From: Gammaproteobacteria bacterium
GTDB taxonomy: Bacteria > Pseudomonadota > Gammaproteobacteria > GCA-001735895
Direction: 5' to 3'
DNA: 64,000 nucleotides
Assembly (NCBI GenBank): GCA_026989015.1
Contig: JALSKD010000088.1
Span: 1 to 64,000, forward strand
Part shown: positions 54,480 to 63,706 of the stretch, piece by piece
How the letters are laid out: each line of letters opens with the position of its first letter
How positions within the stretch are numbered: the first letter of the stretch is position 1
Program-made: the position numbers and the translations under genes
The notes under the pieces: model-generated
The model's database searches: none
Told to the model about the DNA's origin: nothing
What the model saw: only the letters and a program-made list of their open reading frames with translations

Positions 54480-55685
54480 ATGTCCGAAATCTTCATTGCC
54501 CGCCAGCCCATCTTCGATGCCGAGATGCAGGTCTATGCCTATGAGCTGCTGTTCCGCGCCAGCGACGAGGCAGCCGCTGAGGCATCGGTGGCGGACGGTG
54601 ACAGCGCCACCTCCAACGTCATCATCAATACCTTTGTCAACATCGGCCTCGAACGCATCGTTGGCGAATATCGGGCCTTCATCAATCTGACGCGCCTTTT
54701 TCTCTCCAATCCGGATCTGATCATGCTGCCGCCGGATCAGCTGGTGCTCGAAGTCCTGGAGAATGTCGAACCCAGTGAAAGCCTCCTCGACGGCCTGCGA
54801 CACATCCGTGAGCGGGGCTACAGTCTGGCGCTGGACGATTTCGTCTATGACCCACGCTTCGAGCCAATGATCGAACTGGCCGATATCATCAAGATCGATG
54901 TGCTGGATATGGAGCCGGCTGAAATCGAAGCCCTGGTCCGACAACTGAGACGGCCGGGCAAGCGACTGCTGGCCGAAAAGGTCGAGACCTATGAGACCTA
55001 TGAATTTCTCAAGTCCCTCGGTTTCGACTACTACCAGGGCTACTTCTTCGCCCGGCCGACGGTGGTCAGTGGCAAGGCCCTTGGCGCCAGTCAGGTGGCG
55101 GTGCTGGAGCTGGTGGCCAAGGTCAACAACCCTGAAGTGGAAGTTGATGAGCTGGCCGACATCATCCGCGCCGATGTGTCGCTGAGCCACAAGGTGCTCA
55201 AGTTCATCAACTCGCCAGCCAGCGGCCTGCGCAGCGAGGTGGACTCGGTGCATCAGGCGGTCGTGCTGCTGGGATTGGCCACCATCAAGAACTGGGTGAC
55301 CATACTGGCGCTGGCCAACAACAGCAACAAACCCGATGCCCTCAATGCCACCGCGCTGATCCGTGCGCGCAGCTGCGAATTGCTGGCGCGGGCCGGTGAA
55401 CTGCCACGGCCGGAGCGCTTCTTTACCGTTGGCCTGTTTTCCTGTCTTGACGCGATGATGGATCAACCGCTGGAAGAACTGATGGAAGACCTGCCTCTGC
55501 CGCAGGAATCACGGCAGGCGCTGCTGGAGCGCAAAGGCGTGCTGGGCGAGGCGCTGGACTGCACGCTGGCCATGGAACGGGGGGATTTCGGCCTCATCGG
55601 CTTTGGGGAGCTGGGCCTGCCGGAGCTTTCAGACCTGTATCTGGAAGCGATCAACTGGGCCGACGAAATGATGCGGCAGTTCTAG
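54480..55685 (+). CDS. EAL-HDOD two-domain signalling protein (YuxH-like)
   Basis: FIARQPIFDAEMQVYAYELLFR; LALDDF; IKIDVL; GFDYYQGYFFARP; C-terminal HDOD; start at MSEIF. Confidence 0.9.
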   Translation: MSEIFIARQPIFDAEMQVYAYELLFRASDEAAAEASVADGDSATSNVIINTFVNIGLERIVGEYRAFINLTRLFLSNPDLIMLPPDQLVLEVLENVEPSESLLDGLRHIRERGYSLALDDFVYDPRFEPMIELADIIKIDVLDMEPAEIEALVRQLRRPGKRLLAEKVETYETYEFLKSLGFDYYQGYFFARPTVVSGKALGASQVAVLELVAKVNNPEVEVDELADIIRADVSLSHKVLKFINSPASGLRSEVDSVHQAVVLLGLATIKNWVTILALANNSNKPDALNATALIRARSCELLARAGELPRPERFFTVGLFSCLDAMMDQPLEELMEDLPLPQESRQALLERKGVLGEALDCTLAMERGDFGLIGFGELGLPELSDLYLEAINWADEMMRQF

Positions 55686-55688
55686 GTG

Positions 55689-56017
55689 TTAACCCGGCAA
55701 GTACCTGCATCGTGTTCAGCCCGCTCGCGCTTGTTCGCGGCAAGGCATCGGTGCGCCGCTGCAGTCATTCTGCAGCAAGTGCCGATAACGCCGTCCGCGG
55801 GCAAGCGCGTGCGGGCCTCACTCTTTTGTTTCAACAGGTTAGGGGCTTCAAGAATGAGCCAGCTCGGCGTTGTCCGCAGGGATGCGGGCAAGGGGCGAGA
55901 GCAGGATGTGTTGAGCTTTGCGGCGCTTGCCAAGGGAATGACCCTTGCCTGCGCACCGAGCCTTGATCCGGCCCATTCTTGAAGCCCTGAATACGACGTA
56001 GGTACTTGCCGGGTTAA
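55689..56017. mobile_element. MITE-like non-coding element with terminal inverted repeats
   Basis: 18-bp perfect TIR TTAACCCGGCAAGTACCT (55689-55706 / 56000-56017), extending to 31 bp with 3 mismatches; internal 17/18-bp inverted repeat 55843-55860 / 55970-55987; hairpins at 55758-55776 and 55931-55947; no transposase. Confidence 0.75.
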
Positions 56018-56026
56018 TACTCTGGA

Positions 56027-56611
56027 TCAGACGACTGCGACCCCGGCCGCCTCGAGCATCGCAGTCAGCCGAATCAGCGGCAGACCGATCAACGCGCTCG
56101 GGTCGTCGCCGCGCAGGTAGCGGAACAATACCACCCCGTAGCCCTCCGACTTGAAGCTTCCGGCACAGTTCCAGGGCTGTTCCACTTCGAGATAATGGCG
56201 CAGGCGATCATCGTCCAGCTGACGGAAACCGACCCGGAAATCCACACAATCCACGGCTTCGAAACCGTCGGACAATCGCATCACGCACAGGCCGGTGTGG
56301 AACAGCACCTCCTTGCCCTGGGCCTCACGCAACTGCTGCAGTGCCCGCTCGGGGGTGCCCGGTTTGCCGAGAATGCGTCCGTCGAGCAACGCGCACTGAT
56401 CGGAGCCGATGACCAGCGCGTCGGGGTGACTCATGGCGATGGCGCGTGCCTTTTCGCGGGCCAGACGGCGTACATAGTCCTCCGCCCGTTCCCCGCGAAG
56501 AGGACGCTCGTCGATGTCGGGCGAGAGGCTGTCGAAATCGAGCTGCAGGCGCGACAGGAGTTCACGGCGAAAGGGTGAGCTGGAGGCAAGGATCAGAGCG
56601 CTGGAGGTCAT
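56027..56611 (-). CDS. maf: Maf/YceF family nucleotide pyrophosphatase
   Basis: LILASSSPFRRELLSRL...DERPLRGERAEDYVRRLAREKA...VIGSDQ. Confidence 0.93.
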   Translation of the reverse strand: MTSSALILASSSPFRRELLSRLQLDFDSLSPDIDERPLRGERAEDYVRRLAREKARAIAMSHPDALVIGSDQCALLDGRILGKPGTPERALQQLREAQGKEVLFHTGLCVMRLSDGFEAVDCVDFRVGFRQLDDDRLRHYLEVEQPWNCAGSFKSEGYGVVLFRYLRGDDPSALIGLPLIRLTAMLEAAGVAVV

Positions 56612-56741
56612 GGGAATTGGACTTGGAGCCGTCAAAACGCCATTATATCAGCAAATTCTTATGAATCAGTGCCCGGCGAGGGGAAAACAGCGGGCACAAG
56701 GATGGACAGAAGGTGCAGGGAACAGTTAAAATCGCGCGTTT

Positions 56742-57254
56742 ATGCAAGGCAAGTTACAGCAAAGCTATCGCGTGGCTCGCGAGATCGAGCGCAACGCCCT
56801 GTTCGAGGGGCGGATAGCCCTCAGCCAGTTGCCCGGCCTGCGTGACCTGCTGCTCGATGATGCCGTGGCCGATCCGGTGTCGGTTCGGTTCGAATTCCGC
56901 CGCACCCCCTGGGGGGCGCGTTCCATCCGTGGACATATCGAGGGGCGCCTGCCGATGACCTGCGAGCGCTGTCTGCAGCCGATGGAGCTGCCGGTCGACC
57001 AGGACTTCGAACTGCTGATCGATGCCCGCGAGGAGGACGACAGGTCCGGACTCGAGGTGATTCGCAGCGATGATGGCTGGCTGGACCTCTACGCACTGGT
57101 CGAGGAAGAACTGATGCTGGGGCTGCCGCTGATCCGGCGTCACGACGATGTCGACTGCAACAGATACTGGAAGCCGTCCGCCGATACGGGCGAAGCGGAA
57201 GCCGAAAACGACAATCCCTTCGCTGCGCTGGCCGCGCTGAAGGGCAAGCTTTAA
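56742..57254 (+). CDS. yceD: YceD/DUF177 family protein
   Basis: [21 protein letters not shown]; directly upstream of rpmF. Confidence 0.92.
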   Translation: MQGKLQQSYRVAREIERNALFEGRIALSQLPGLRDLLLDDAVADPVSVRFEFRRTPWGARSIRGHIEGRLPMTCERCLQPMELPVDQDFELLIDAREEDDRSGLEVIRSDDGWLDLYALVEEELMLGLPLIRRHDDVDCNRYWKPSADTGEAEAENDNPFAALAALKGKL

Positions 57255-57274
57255 TTTTCAATCCGGAGACTGAA

Positions 57275-57469
57275 ATGGCCGTTCAACAAAACCGTAAAAC
57301 CCCGTCCCGCCGTGGCATGCGACGTTCCCACGATGCGCTGTCGGGTCCGACCCTCTCGGTCGAGCCCACCACTGGCGAGATCCATCGCCGTCATCACATC
57401 AGTGAAGACGGTTTCTACCGTGGCCGTCAGGTCATTGTCGAGAAAATCGAAGAAGACGACGAAGAGTAA
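57275..57469 (+). CDS. rpmF: 50S ribosomal protein L32
   Basis: [42 protein letters not shown]. Confidence 0.97.
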   Translation: MAVQQNRKTPSRRGMRRSHDALSGPTLSVEPTTGEIHRRHHISEDGFYRGRQVIVEKIEEDDEE

Positions 57470-57550
57470 GCACCCTTCGTCGGCACAGGGAATACGGGCG
57501 GCCTTGCACCGCCCGTATTCGTTTGCGCCACCGATTGTTACCTGCCGATA

Positions 57551-58579
57551 ATGACAACAAAGACGATCGCTATCGATGCCATGGGCGGTGACCACGGGCC
57601 TGCCGTGACCGTTGCCGCAGCCCAGCGTGCGCTGCAACGCCACGACGACATAAAACTGATGTTGGTCGGGCGTCCCGATGCGCTGGAACCCGCACTGCGC
57701 GAACGGGGACTGGATCAGGATTCCCGGATTTCCATCCATGCCGCCAGCGAAGTCGTTGGCATGGACGAATCGCCGGCCGTGGCACTGAAGAAAAAGAAGG
57801 ATTCCTCGATGCGGGTGGCCATAGATCTGGTCAAGCAGGGCGCGGTCGATGCCTGCGTCAGCGCCGGCAATACCGGTGCGCTGATGGCCACCGGCAAGTT
57901 TGTGCTCAAGACCCTGCCGGGGATACACCGGCCTGCCATCTGTACCGCGCTGCCGACCATCACCGGTCACACCCACATGCTGGATCTGGGTGCCAACATC
58001 GATTGCACGGCGGACCACCTGCTGCAGTTCGCGGTCATGGGCGCCGTGTTGGCTCAGGCGGTGGACGACAATGCCCGGCCCAGTATCGGGCTGCTGAACA
58101 TCGGCTCCGAAGCCATCAAGGGCAATGAAACCGTCAAGCAGGCCAGCCAGCTGATTTCCGAGACCGCACTCAACTATGCGGGGTTTGTCGAAGGTGACGA
58201 CATCTATACCGGCAAGGTGGATGTGGTGGTGGCCGACGGTTTCGTCGGCAATGTATCGCTGAAGACCGCCGAAGGGGTGGCCGCGATGGTCAACCAGGTG
58301 CTGAAATCCAATTTTCGGCGTAACCTGTTCACCCGGCTGGCCGCTGTGCTGGCGTTGCCGGTATTGAATCGGGTGCGTCACACGCTGGATCCGCGGCAAT
58401 ACAATGGCGCCAGTCTGCTGGGCCTCAACGGCATCGTCATCAAGAGCCATGGCAGCGCCGACGAGGAAGCCTTTGCCAACGCGATCAAGATTGCCGCCAT
58501 CGAGATCGACCATTCTGTGCCCGAGCGCATTCGCCGGGAACTGGAGCACCACCTGAACGCCACCGGAGAAGAGGCATGA
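57551..58579 (+). CDS. plsX: Phosphate acyltransferase PlsX
   Basis: [44 protein letters not shown]. Confidence 0.97.
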   Translation: MTTKTIAIDAMGGDHGPAVTVAAAQRALQRHDDIKLMLVGRPDALEPALRERGLDQDSRISIHAASEVVGMDESPAVALKKKKDSSMRVAIDLVKQGAVDACVSAGNTGALMATGKFVLKTLPGIHRPAICTALPTITGHTHMLDLGANIDCTADHLLQFAVMGAVLAQAVDDNARPSIGLLNIGSEAIKGNETVKQASQLISETALNYAGFVEGDDIYTGKVDVVVADGFVGNVSLKTAEGVAAMVNQVLKSNFRRNLFTRLAAVLALPVLNRVRHTLDPRQYNGASLLGLNGIVIKSHGSADEEAFANAIKIAAIEIDHSVPERIRRELEHHLNATGEEA

Positions 58580-59544
58580 CCCACGCACGCATCACCGGCA
58601 CCGGCAGCTACCTTCCGGAAAAGGTGCTGACCAATTTCGATCTGGAAAAATTCGTCGATACCAGCGATCAGTGGATCCGCGAACGGACCGGCATCGAGAA
58701 ACGCCATGTGGCGATCGAAGGGCAGTCGACGGTCGATCTGGCCGAGCGCGCCGCGCGCAATGCCATCGACTCCGCGGGCATCAAGCCACAGGATATCGAT
58801 CTCATCGTTGTCGCCACCACCACGCCCGACCGCATTTTTCCCAGCACGGCCTGCCTGCTCCAGTCACGGCTCGATGTTCACGGTTGTCCCGCCTTCGACA
58901 TCCAGGCCGTATGCACCGGATTCGTCTATGCGCTGGGCGTGGCGGAAAAATTCATCAAGAGCGGGAGCAGCCGCCGTGCGCTGGTCGTGGGTGCAGAAAC
59001 CCTGAGCCGGCTCCTCAACTGGAATGACCGCAGCACCTGTGTGCTGTTCGGCGATGGCGCGGGCGCGGTGGTGCTGGAGGCCAGCGAAGAGCCCGGCATT
59101 CTGTCCACCCATCTGCATGCCGATGGCGACTATGAAGCCTTGTTGCGTGTGCCCTATGGGGTCTCCCAGGGGTTCGAAGCCATGGACGAAGTCAACAGCA
59201 AGATCGAAATGCGGGGCAACGAGGTGTTCAAGATGGCCGTCAACACCCTGGGCCGAATCGTCGATGAAACCCTGGCCGCCAATGAGCTGGAAAAGACCGA
59301 TATCGACTGGCTGGTGCCGCATCAGGCCAACATCCGCATCATTCAGGCCACCGCGCGCAAGTTGAAAATGCCGATGGAACGGGTCGTGGTGACGGTGCAG
59401 GAGCATGGCAACACCTCGGCCGCCTCGGTACCGCTGGCGCTGGACACCGCGGTGCGCGACGGGCGTATCCAGCGCGGTGAACTGCTGCTGCTGGAGGCCT
59501 TCGGCGGCGGTTTCACCTGGGGTTCCGCGCTGCTGCGCTACTGA
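58576..59544 (+). CDS. fabH: Beta-ketoacyl-ACP synthase III
   Basis: [28 protein letters not shown] (Cys), [24 protein letters not shown]. Confidence 0.97.
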   Translation: MTHARITGTGSYLPEKVLTNFDLEKFVDTSDQWIRERTGIEKRHVAIEGQSTVDLAERAARNAIDSAGIKPQDIDLIVVATTTPDRIFPSTACLLQSRLDVHGCPAFDIQAVCTGFVYALGVAEKFIKSGSSRRALVVGAETLSRLLNWNDRSTCVLFGDGAGAVVLEASEEPGILSTHLHADGDYEALLRVPYGVSQGFEAMDEVNSKIEMRGNEVFKMAVNTLGRIVDETLAANELEKTDIDWLVPHQANIRIIQATARKLKMPMERVVVTVQEHGNTSAASVPLALDTAVRDGRIQRGELLLLEAFGGGFTWGSALLRY

Positions 59545-60017
59545 TGGCCATCGAGATCGAACGCAAGTTCCTGACCGCCAGCGTTGCCTGGCGGGCGCGG
59601 GTCGAGCGTTCGACCGAAATGCGCCAGGGCTATTTCTGCAACACCGACCGCGCCTCGCTGCGGGTGCGCGTGGCGGGCGACAAGGCGGCCATCGGCATCA
59701 AGAGCATGACCCGGGCCCTGCGCCGCAACGAGTACGAATACCCGGTACCTCTGGAAGAAGCGATGCACATGCTCGACCGGATGTGCCAGCCCGCCATCAT
59801 TCACAAGACACGCCATTACCTGCATTATCAAGGCCACCTGTGGGAGATCGACGAATTCCACGGTGACAACGCCGGCCTTGTTGTTGCCGAGATCGAACTC
59901 TCCCACGAAGACGAAGCCTTTGTGCGGCCCCAGTGGCTGGGCGCCGAAGTGTCGGATGACCCGCGTTACCTGAATTTCGCGCTGGCGCGCCATCCGTTCA
60001 AAGACTGGACTACATGA
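59544..60017 (+). CDS. CYTH domain-containing protein
   Basis: [10 protein letters not shown] (ExExK), RASLRVRV, EIDEFHGDNAGLVVAEIEL. Confidence 0.92.
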   Translation: MAIEIERKFLTASVAWRARVERSTEMRQGYFCNTDRASLRVRVAGDKAAIGIKSMTRALRRNEYEYPVPLEEAMHMLDRMCQPAIIHKTRHYLHYQGHLWEIDEFHGDNAGLVVAEIELSHEDEAFVRPQWLGAEVSDDPRYLNFALARHPFKDWTT

Positions 60018-60018
60018 A

Positions 60019-60034
60019 GTAGGAAAAATCCTAC
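60019..60034. promoter_or_regulatory. Palindromic operator candidate upstream of gacA
   Basis: GTAGGA aaaa TCCTAC perfect palindrome 42 bp before the gacA start. Confidence 0.55.
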
Positions 60035-60075
60035 CAATTTTGCTATGCTGCCGGTAGCTACCGAGGAGATCCACC

Positions 60076-60732
60076 ATGATCAATGTGTTGCTGACCGATG
60101 ACCACGCCCTGGTGCGCACCGGCATTCGACGCCTGCTGGAAGACAGTGGACAGATCCGCATCATCGACGAGGCCGAGTCGGGAGAGGAATGCATCGAAAA
60201 GGCGCGGCAGCTGAATCCCGATGTCATTCTCATGGATGTCAACATGCCGGGCATGGGTGGACTGGAGGCCAGCCGTCGAATCCTGCTGCACGACCCGGAG
60301 CAGAAAATCATCATCCTCACTGTCCACGCCGAACAGAACTACCCCAAGCGCCTGCTGGAGATCGGTGCTCGCGGCTACCTGACCAAGGAATGCCGGCTCG
60401 ACGAAATGCTGCTGGCCATCCGCAAGGTGCATGAAGGCGGTTCCTACATCGAGCCGAAGATCGCCCAGAAGCTGGCGCTGTCGATGCTGCCCGGAAACGA
60501 CAGCAACCTGATGGACCGCCTGTCGCAACGCGAATTCCAGGTGCTGTTGATGGTTGCCCATGGCTTGTCCAATACCGAGATTTCGAAAAAACTCTGCCTC
60601 AGCCCGAAAACCATCAGCACCTACCGTTCACGGCTGATGGAGAAGCTGGAGGCCGGCAACGAGTTCGATCTGGTGCGCATCGCGGTCGAATACGGGCTGG
60701 TGGATTTTGCCCAGAACACATCCGGAGAATAG
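60076..60732 (+). CDS. gacA: LuxR-family response regulator GacA/UvrY
   Basis: MINVLLTDDHALVRTGIRRLLED, MDVNMPGMGG, LSQREFQVLLMVAHGLSNTEISKKLCLSPKTISTYRSRLMEKL; upstream of uvrC. Confidence 0.93.
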   Translation: MINVLLTDDHALVRTGIRRLLEDSGQIRIIDEAESGEECIEKARQLNPDVILMDVNMPGMGGLEASRRILLHDPEQKIIILTVHAEQNYPKRLLEIGARGYLTKECRLDEMLLAIRKVHEGGSYIEPKIAQKLALSMLPGNDSNLMDRLSQREFQVLLMVAHGLSNTEISKKLCLSPKTISTYRSRLMEKLEAGNEFDLVRIAVEYGLVDFAQNTSGE

Positions 60733-60746
60733 GTGCGTGATCCGCC

Positions 60747-62591
60747 ATGTCCGATATCCAGGATCACCCAACCCAGCCCTTTGATCACAAGGCCTTTCTG
60801 TCCACCGTCAGCCGCATGCCCGGTGTCTACCGGATGATCGATGGCAACGGCCAGGTGATCTATGTCGGCAAGGCCGGCAACCTGCGCAACCGTCTCGCCA
60901 GCTATTTCCGCAGTTCCGGACTGTCGCCCAAGACCCGCTCGATGGTGCGACATATCCAGCGCATCGAAGTGATCCAGACGCGCACGGAGAGCGAAGCGCT
61001 GATTCTCGAAAACGACCTGATCAAGAACCTCAACCCGCGCTACAACATCCTGTTTCGCGATGACAAGAGCTACCCCTACATTCAGCTCACCGATCACGAA
61101 TTCCCGCGCCTGAAGGTCTATCGTGGACCCACGCGGGGCCGCAAGGGGCAGTTTTTCGGGCCCTTTCCCAATGCCGGAGCGATCCGCTACACCATCCATC
61201 ACTTGCAGCGGCTGTTCCGACTGCGTGACTGCGAGGACGCCAGCTTCCGTGGCCGTACCCGTCCCTGCCTGCAATACCAGATCAAGCGCTGCACCGCGCC
61301 CTGCGTTGGCCTGGTCAGCGCGGAGGACTATGGCCGGCAGATCGAGCAGGCCGAGCTGTTCCTCAAGGGACGCAACGAGCAGCTGATCTCCGATCAGGTG
61401 GCGCTGATGGAAGCGGCGGCCGAGGCGCTGGAATTCGAGAAGGCAGCGGAAATCCGCGACCACATCGAGCAGCTCAGGCGGGTGACGGAAAAGCAGTTTG
61501 TGACCGGCTTCAACCAGGATCTGGATGTCGTCGCCTGCGTCATGGAGCAGGACTCTTGCTGCATTCAGGTGTTCATCATTCGAGGCGGCACTTCGCTGGG
61601 CAACAAGCCCTTTTTCATCCGCAGCAAGCTCGACGACCAGCCGCAATCGGTCCTGGAATCCTTCCTGATACAGCATTATTCGCGGCATCCCGCGCCGCGT
61701 GAGATTCTGCTCAATCTGGAACCGGACAACCCGGAGGCACTCCAGCAGGCGCTGGGCGCGGTGACGGGGCAGACGGTGGCACTGCACCACCGGTTGCGCG
61801 GCAAGCGTCGTCAGGCGGTGGCCATGGCCGAACGCAATGCCCGGGAAGCCCTGCAGCGCCATCTGCAGTCAGCGGGAAACTTGGGCCGTCGCTACCGTTC
61901 TCTGGTCGAGTGCCTGGAACTGGATCAGGCACCGCAGCGCATCGAATGCTTCGACATCAGCCATACCCAGGGCGAAGAGACCCGCGCTTCCTGCGTCGTG
62001 TTCGGTCCCGAAGGAGCAATCAAGAGCGACTACCGGCTGTACCGCATCCAGGGCATACAGCCGGGCGACGACTATGGCGCCATGCGCCAGGTACTGACGC
62101 GCCGCTATGGCAAGATGATCGAACAACCGGACAGCCTGCCCAGTCTGGTTCTGATCGACGGAGGCAAGGGTCAGCTGCATGCTGCGCTGGAGGTGCTGGA
62201 CGGACTGGGTGTGTTGAACAAAAGGCCCGATCTGAGGGTGCTCGGTGTCGCCAAGGGGCCCGAGCGTCGCTCCGGCTTCGAGCAAATCATCGATGAACGG
62301 GACCGCGTGCTGCCGATCCCGCTGGACGCACCGGCGCTGCTGCTGATCCAGCAGATCCGCGATGAAGCCCATCGCTTTGCGATCACCGGGCACCGCAAGG
62401 CACGGGGCAGGGCGCGCACCCATTCCACCCTTGAAGACATTCCCGGCGTCGGCGCCCGCCGGCGGCAATTGCTGTTGCAGAAGTTCGGCGGACTTCAGGG
62501 CGTGAAGAAGGCCGGTATCGAGGAGTTGATGCAGATACGCGGCATCAACCGCGAGACGGCCCAGGCGATCTATGATACTTTTCACGGCTGA
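60747..62591 (+). CDS. uvrC: Excinuclease ABC subunit C
   Basis: GIY-YIG domain (MPGVYRMIDGNGQVIYVGKAGNLRNRLASYF), FDISHTQGE, C-terminal HhH. Confidence 0.97.
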   Translation: MSDIQDHPTQPFDHKAFLSTVSRMPGVYRMIDGNGQVIYVGKAGNLRNRLASYFRSSGLSPKTRSMVRHIQRIEVIQTRTESEALILENDLIKNLNPRYNILFRDDKSYPYIQLTDHEFPRLKVYRGPTRGRKGQFFGPFPNAGAIRYTIHHLQRLFRLRDCEDASFRGRTRPCLQYQIKRCTAPCVGLVSAEDYGRQIEQAELFLKGRNEQLISDQVALMEAAAEALEFEKAAEIRDHIEQLRRVTEKQFVTGFNQDLDVVACVMEQDSCCIQVFIIRGGTSLGNKPFFIRSKLDDQPQSVLESFLIQHYSRHPAPREILLNLEPDNPEALQQALGAVTGQTVALHHRLRGKRRQAVAMAERNAREALQRHLQSAGNLGRRYRSLVECLELDQAPQRIECFDISHTQGEETRASCVVFGPEGAIKSDYRLYRIQGIQPGDDYGAMRQVLTRRYGKMIEQPDSLPSLVLIDGGKGQLHAALEVLDGLGVLNKRPDLRVLGVAKGPERRSGFEQIIDERDRVLPIPLDAPALLLIQQIRDEAHRFAITGHRKARGRARTHSTLEDIPGVGARRRQLLLQKFGGLQGVKKAGIEELMQIRGINRETAQAIYDTFHG

Positions 62592-62609
62592 CAGAGCCTT
62601 GTCCCGCCA

Positions 62610-63170
62610 ATGAAACTGACCCTGCCAACCCTGCTCACCCTGTTCCGCATCGTGCTGATCCCGGTGTTCGTCGTGGTGTTCTACTGGAACGCGCCCTGGG
62701 CACATGTCGTGGCAGCGGTGATCTATGCACTGGCCAGCATTACCGACTGGTTCGATGGCTGGCTGGCGCGTGTGCTGGGACAGGAATCCGCCTTCGGCGC
62801 CTTCCTCGATCCGGTGGCGGACAAGCTGATGGTGGCGGTGGCCATCGTGGTGCTGGTCGAGACACACCCCTCACTCCTGGTGACGCTGCCGGCGCTGATC
62901 ATCATCAGCCGCGAGATTACCGTCTCGGCACTGCGTGAATGGATGGCGGAACTGGGCAACCGCACCGCGGTCAAGGTCAGCTTCATCGGCAAGGCCAAGA
63001 CCACCGCGCAGATGTTCTCCCTGTTTCTGATGATCTGGGAGCGCCCCCTGTGGGGTCTGCCGGTGTTTGAAATCGGCCTGGTGCTGTTCTATGTATCGGC
63101 CCTGCTGACGCTCTATTCGATGATGCTCTATCTGCGCGCGGCCTGGCCGGTGATGATGGAAAATGGCTGA
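62610..63170 (+). CDS. pgsA: CDP-diacylglycerol--glycerol-3-phosphate 3-phosphatidyltransferase
   Basis: LPTLLTLFRIVLIPVF; SITDWFDGWLARVLGQESAFGAFLDPVADK (CDP-alcohol phosphatidyltransferase motif). Confidence 0.95.
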   Translation: MKLTLPTLLTLFRIVLIPVFVVVFYWNAPWAHVVAAVIYALASITDWFDGWLARVLGQESAFGAFLDPVADKLMVAVAIVVLVETHPSLLVTLPALIIISREITVSALREWMAELGNRTAVKVSFIGKAKTTAQMFSLFLMIWERPLWGLPVFEIGLVLFYVSALLTLYSMMLYLRAAWPVMMENG

Positions 63171-63214
63171 CCTTCCGGACCCGAAAAAAACCCGGAAAGC
63201 GGTCCAATGATCGC

Positions 63215-63242
63215 TTGACAGCAAGGGGGCAATCGCTAGAAT
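63215..63242 (+). promoter_or_regulatory. Sigma-70 promoter of the tRNA operon
   Basis: TTGACA-N16-TAGAAT, 12 bp upstream of tRNA-Gly. Confidence 0.8.
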
Positions 63243-63254
63243 ACTGCCCACTTC

Positions 63255-63330
63255 GCGGGAATAGCTCAGCTGGTAGAGCACAACCTTGCCAAGGTTGGGG
63301 TCGCGAGTTCGAATCTCGTTTCCCGCTCCA
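63255..63330 (+). tRNA. tRNA-Gly (GCC)
   Basis: gcgggaatagctcagctggtagagcacaaccttgccaaggttggggtcgcgagttcgaatctcgtttcccgctcca. Confidence 0.97.
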
Positions 63331-63337
63331 AACATCT

Positions 63338-63364
63338 GGCCCCGAACCGCTCGGGGCCTTTTTG
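63338..63364 (+). terminator. Terminator-like hairpin after tRNA-Gly
   Basis: GGCCCCGAaccgcTCGGGGCCtttttg. Confidence 0.75.
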
Positions 63365-63399
63365 TTTGAACTGCAGCAACAGACTTCATACCCGATTAT

Positions 63400-63473
63400 G
63401 GCTGGGTGGCAGAGTGGTTATGCAGCGGCCTGCAAAGCCGTGTACGGCGGTTCGATTCCGCCCTCAGCCTCCA
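63400..63473 (+). tRNA. tRNA-Cys (GCA)
   Basis: ggctgggtggcagagtggttatgcagcggcctgcaaagccgtgtacggcggttcgattccgccctcagcctcca. Confidence 0.96.
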
Positions 63474-63565
63474 TTATCGACGACGCGCCTTCGACGGACA
63501 CCCGCACCCGTCCTCCCCTGATGGCGAAGCCTCACCCCACCGGGTGATCGCGCAACAGGCCTCCC

Positions 63566-63652
63566 GCCCGGGTGGCGAAACTGGTAGACGCAAGGGACTT
63601 AAAATCCCTCGGTGGCAACACCGTGCCGGTTCGATTCCGGCCCCGGGCACCA
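63566..63652 (+). tRNA. tRNA-Leu (TAA)
   Basis: gcccgggtggcgaaactggtagacgcaagggacttaaaatccctcggtggcaacaccgtgccggttcgattccggccccgggcacca with variable arm. Confidence 0.96.
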
Positions 63653-63706
63653 CTTTTGTGCGCGGCTTGCTATACTCGGGACAGATTTCCCGACCTTACC
63701 CTGATC

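Noticed and set aside
55686-55982. 98-aa ORF (and 83-aa minus-strand ORF) inside the MITE-like element
   Set aside because: Spans inverted repeats and hairpins, no recognisable domain; better explained as a non-coding repeat.
63255-63652. tRNA Gly-Cys-Leu cluster after pgsA as novel
   Set aside because: This uvrY/gacA-uvrC-pgsA-tRNA order is well known in gammaproteobacteria.
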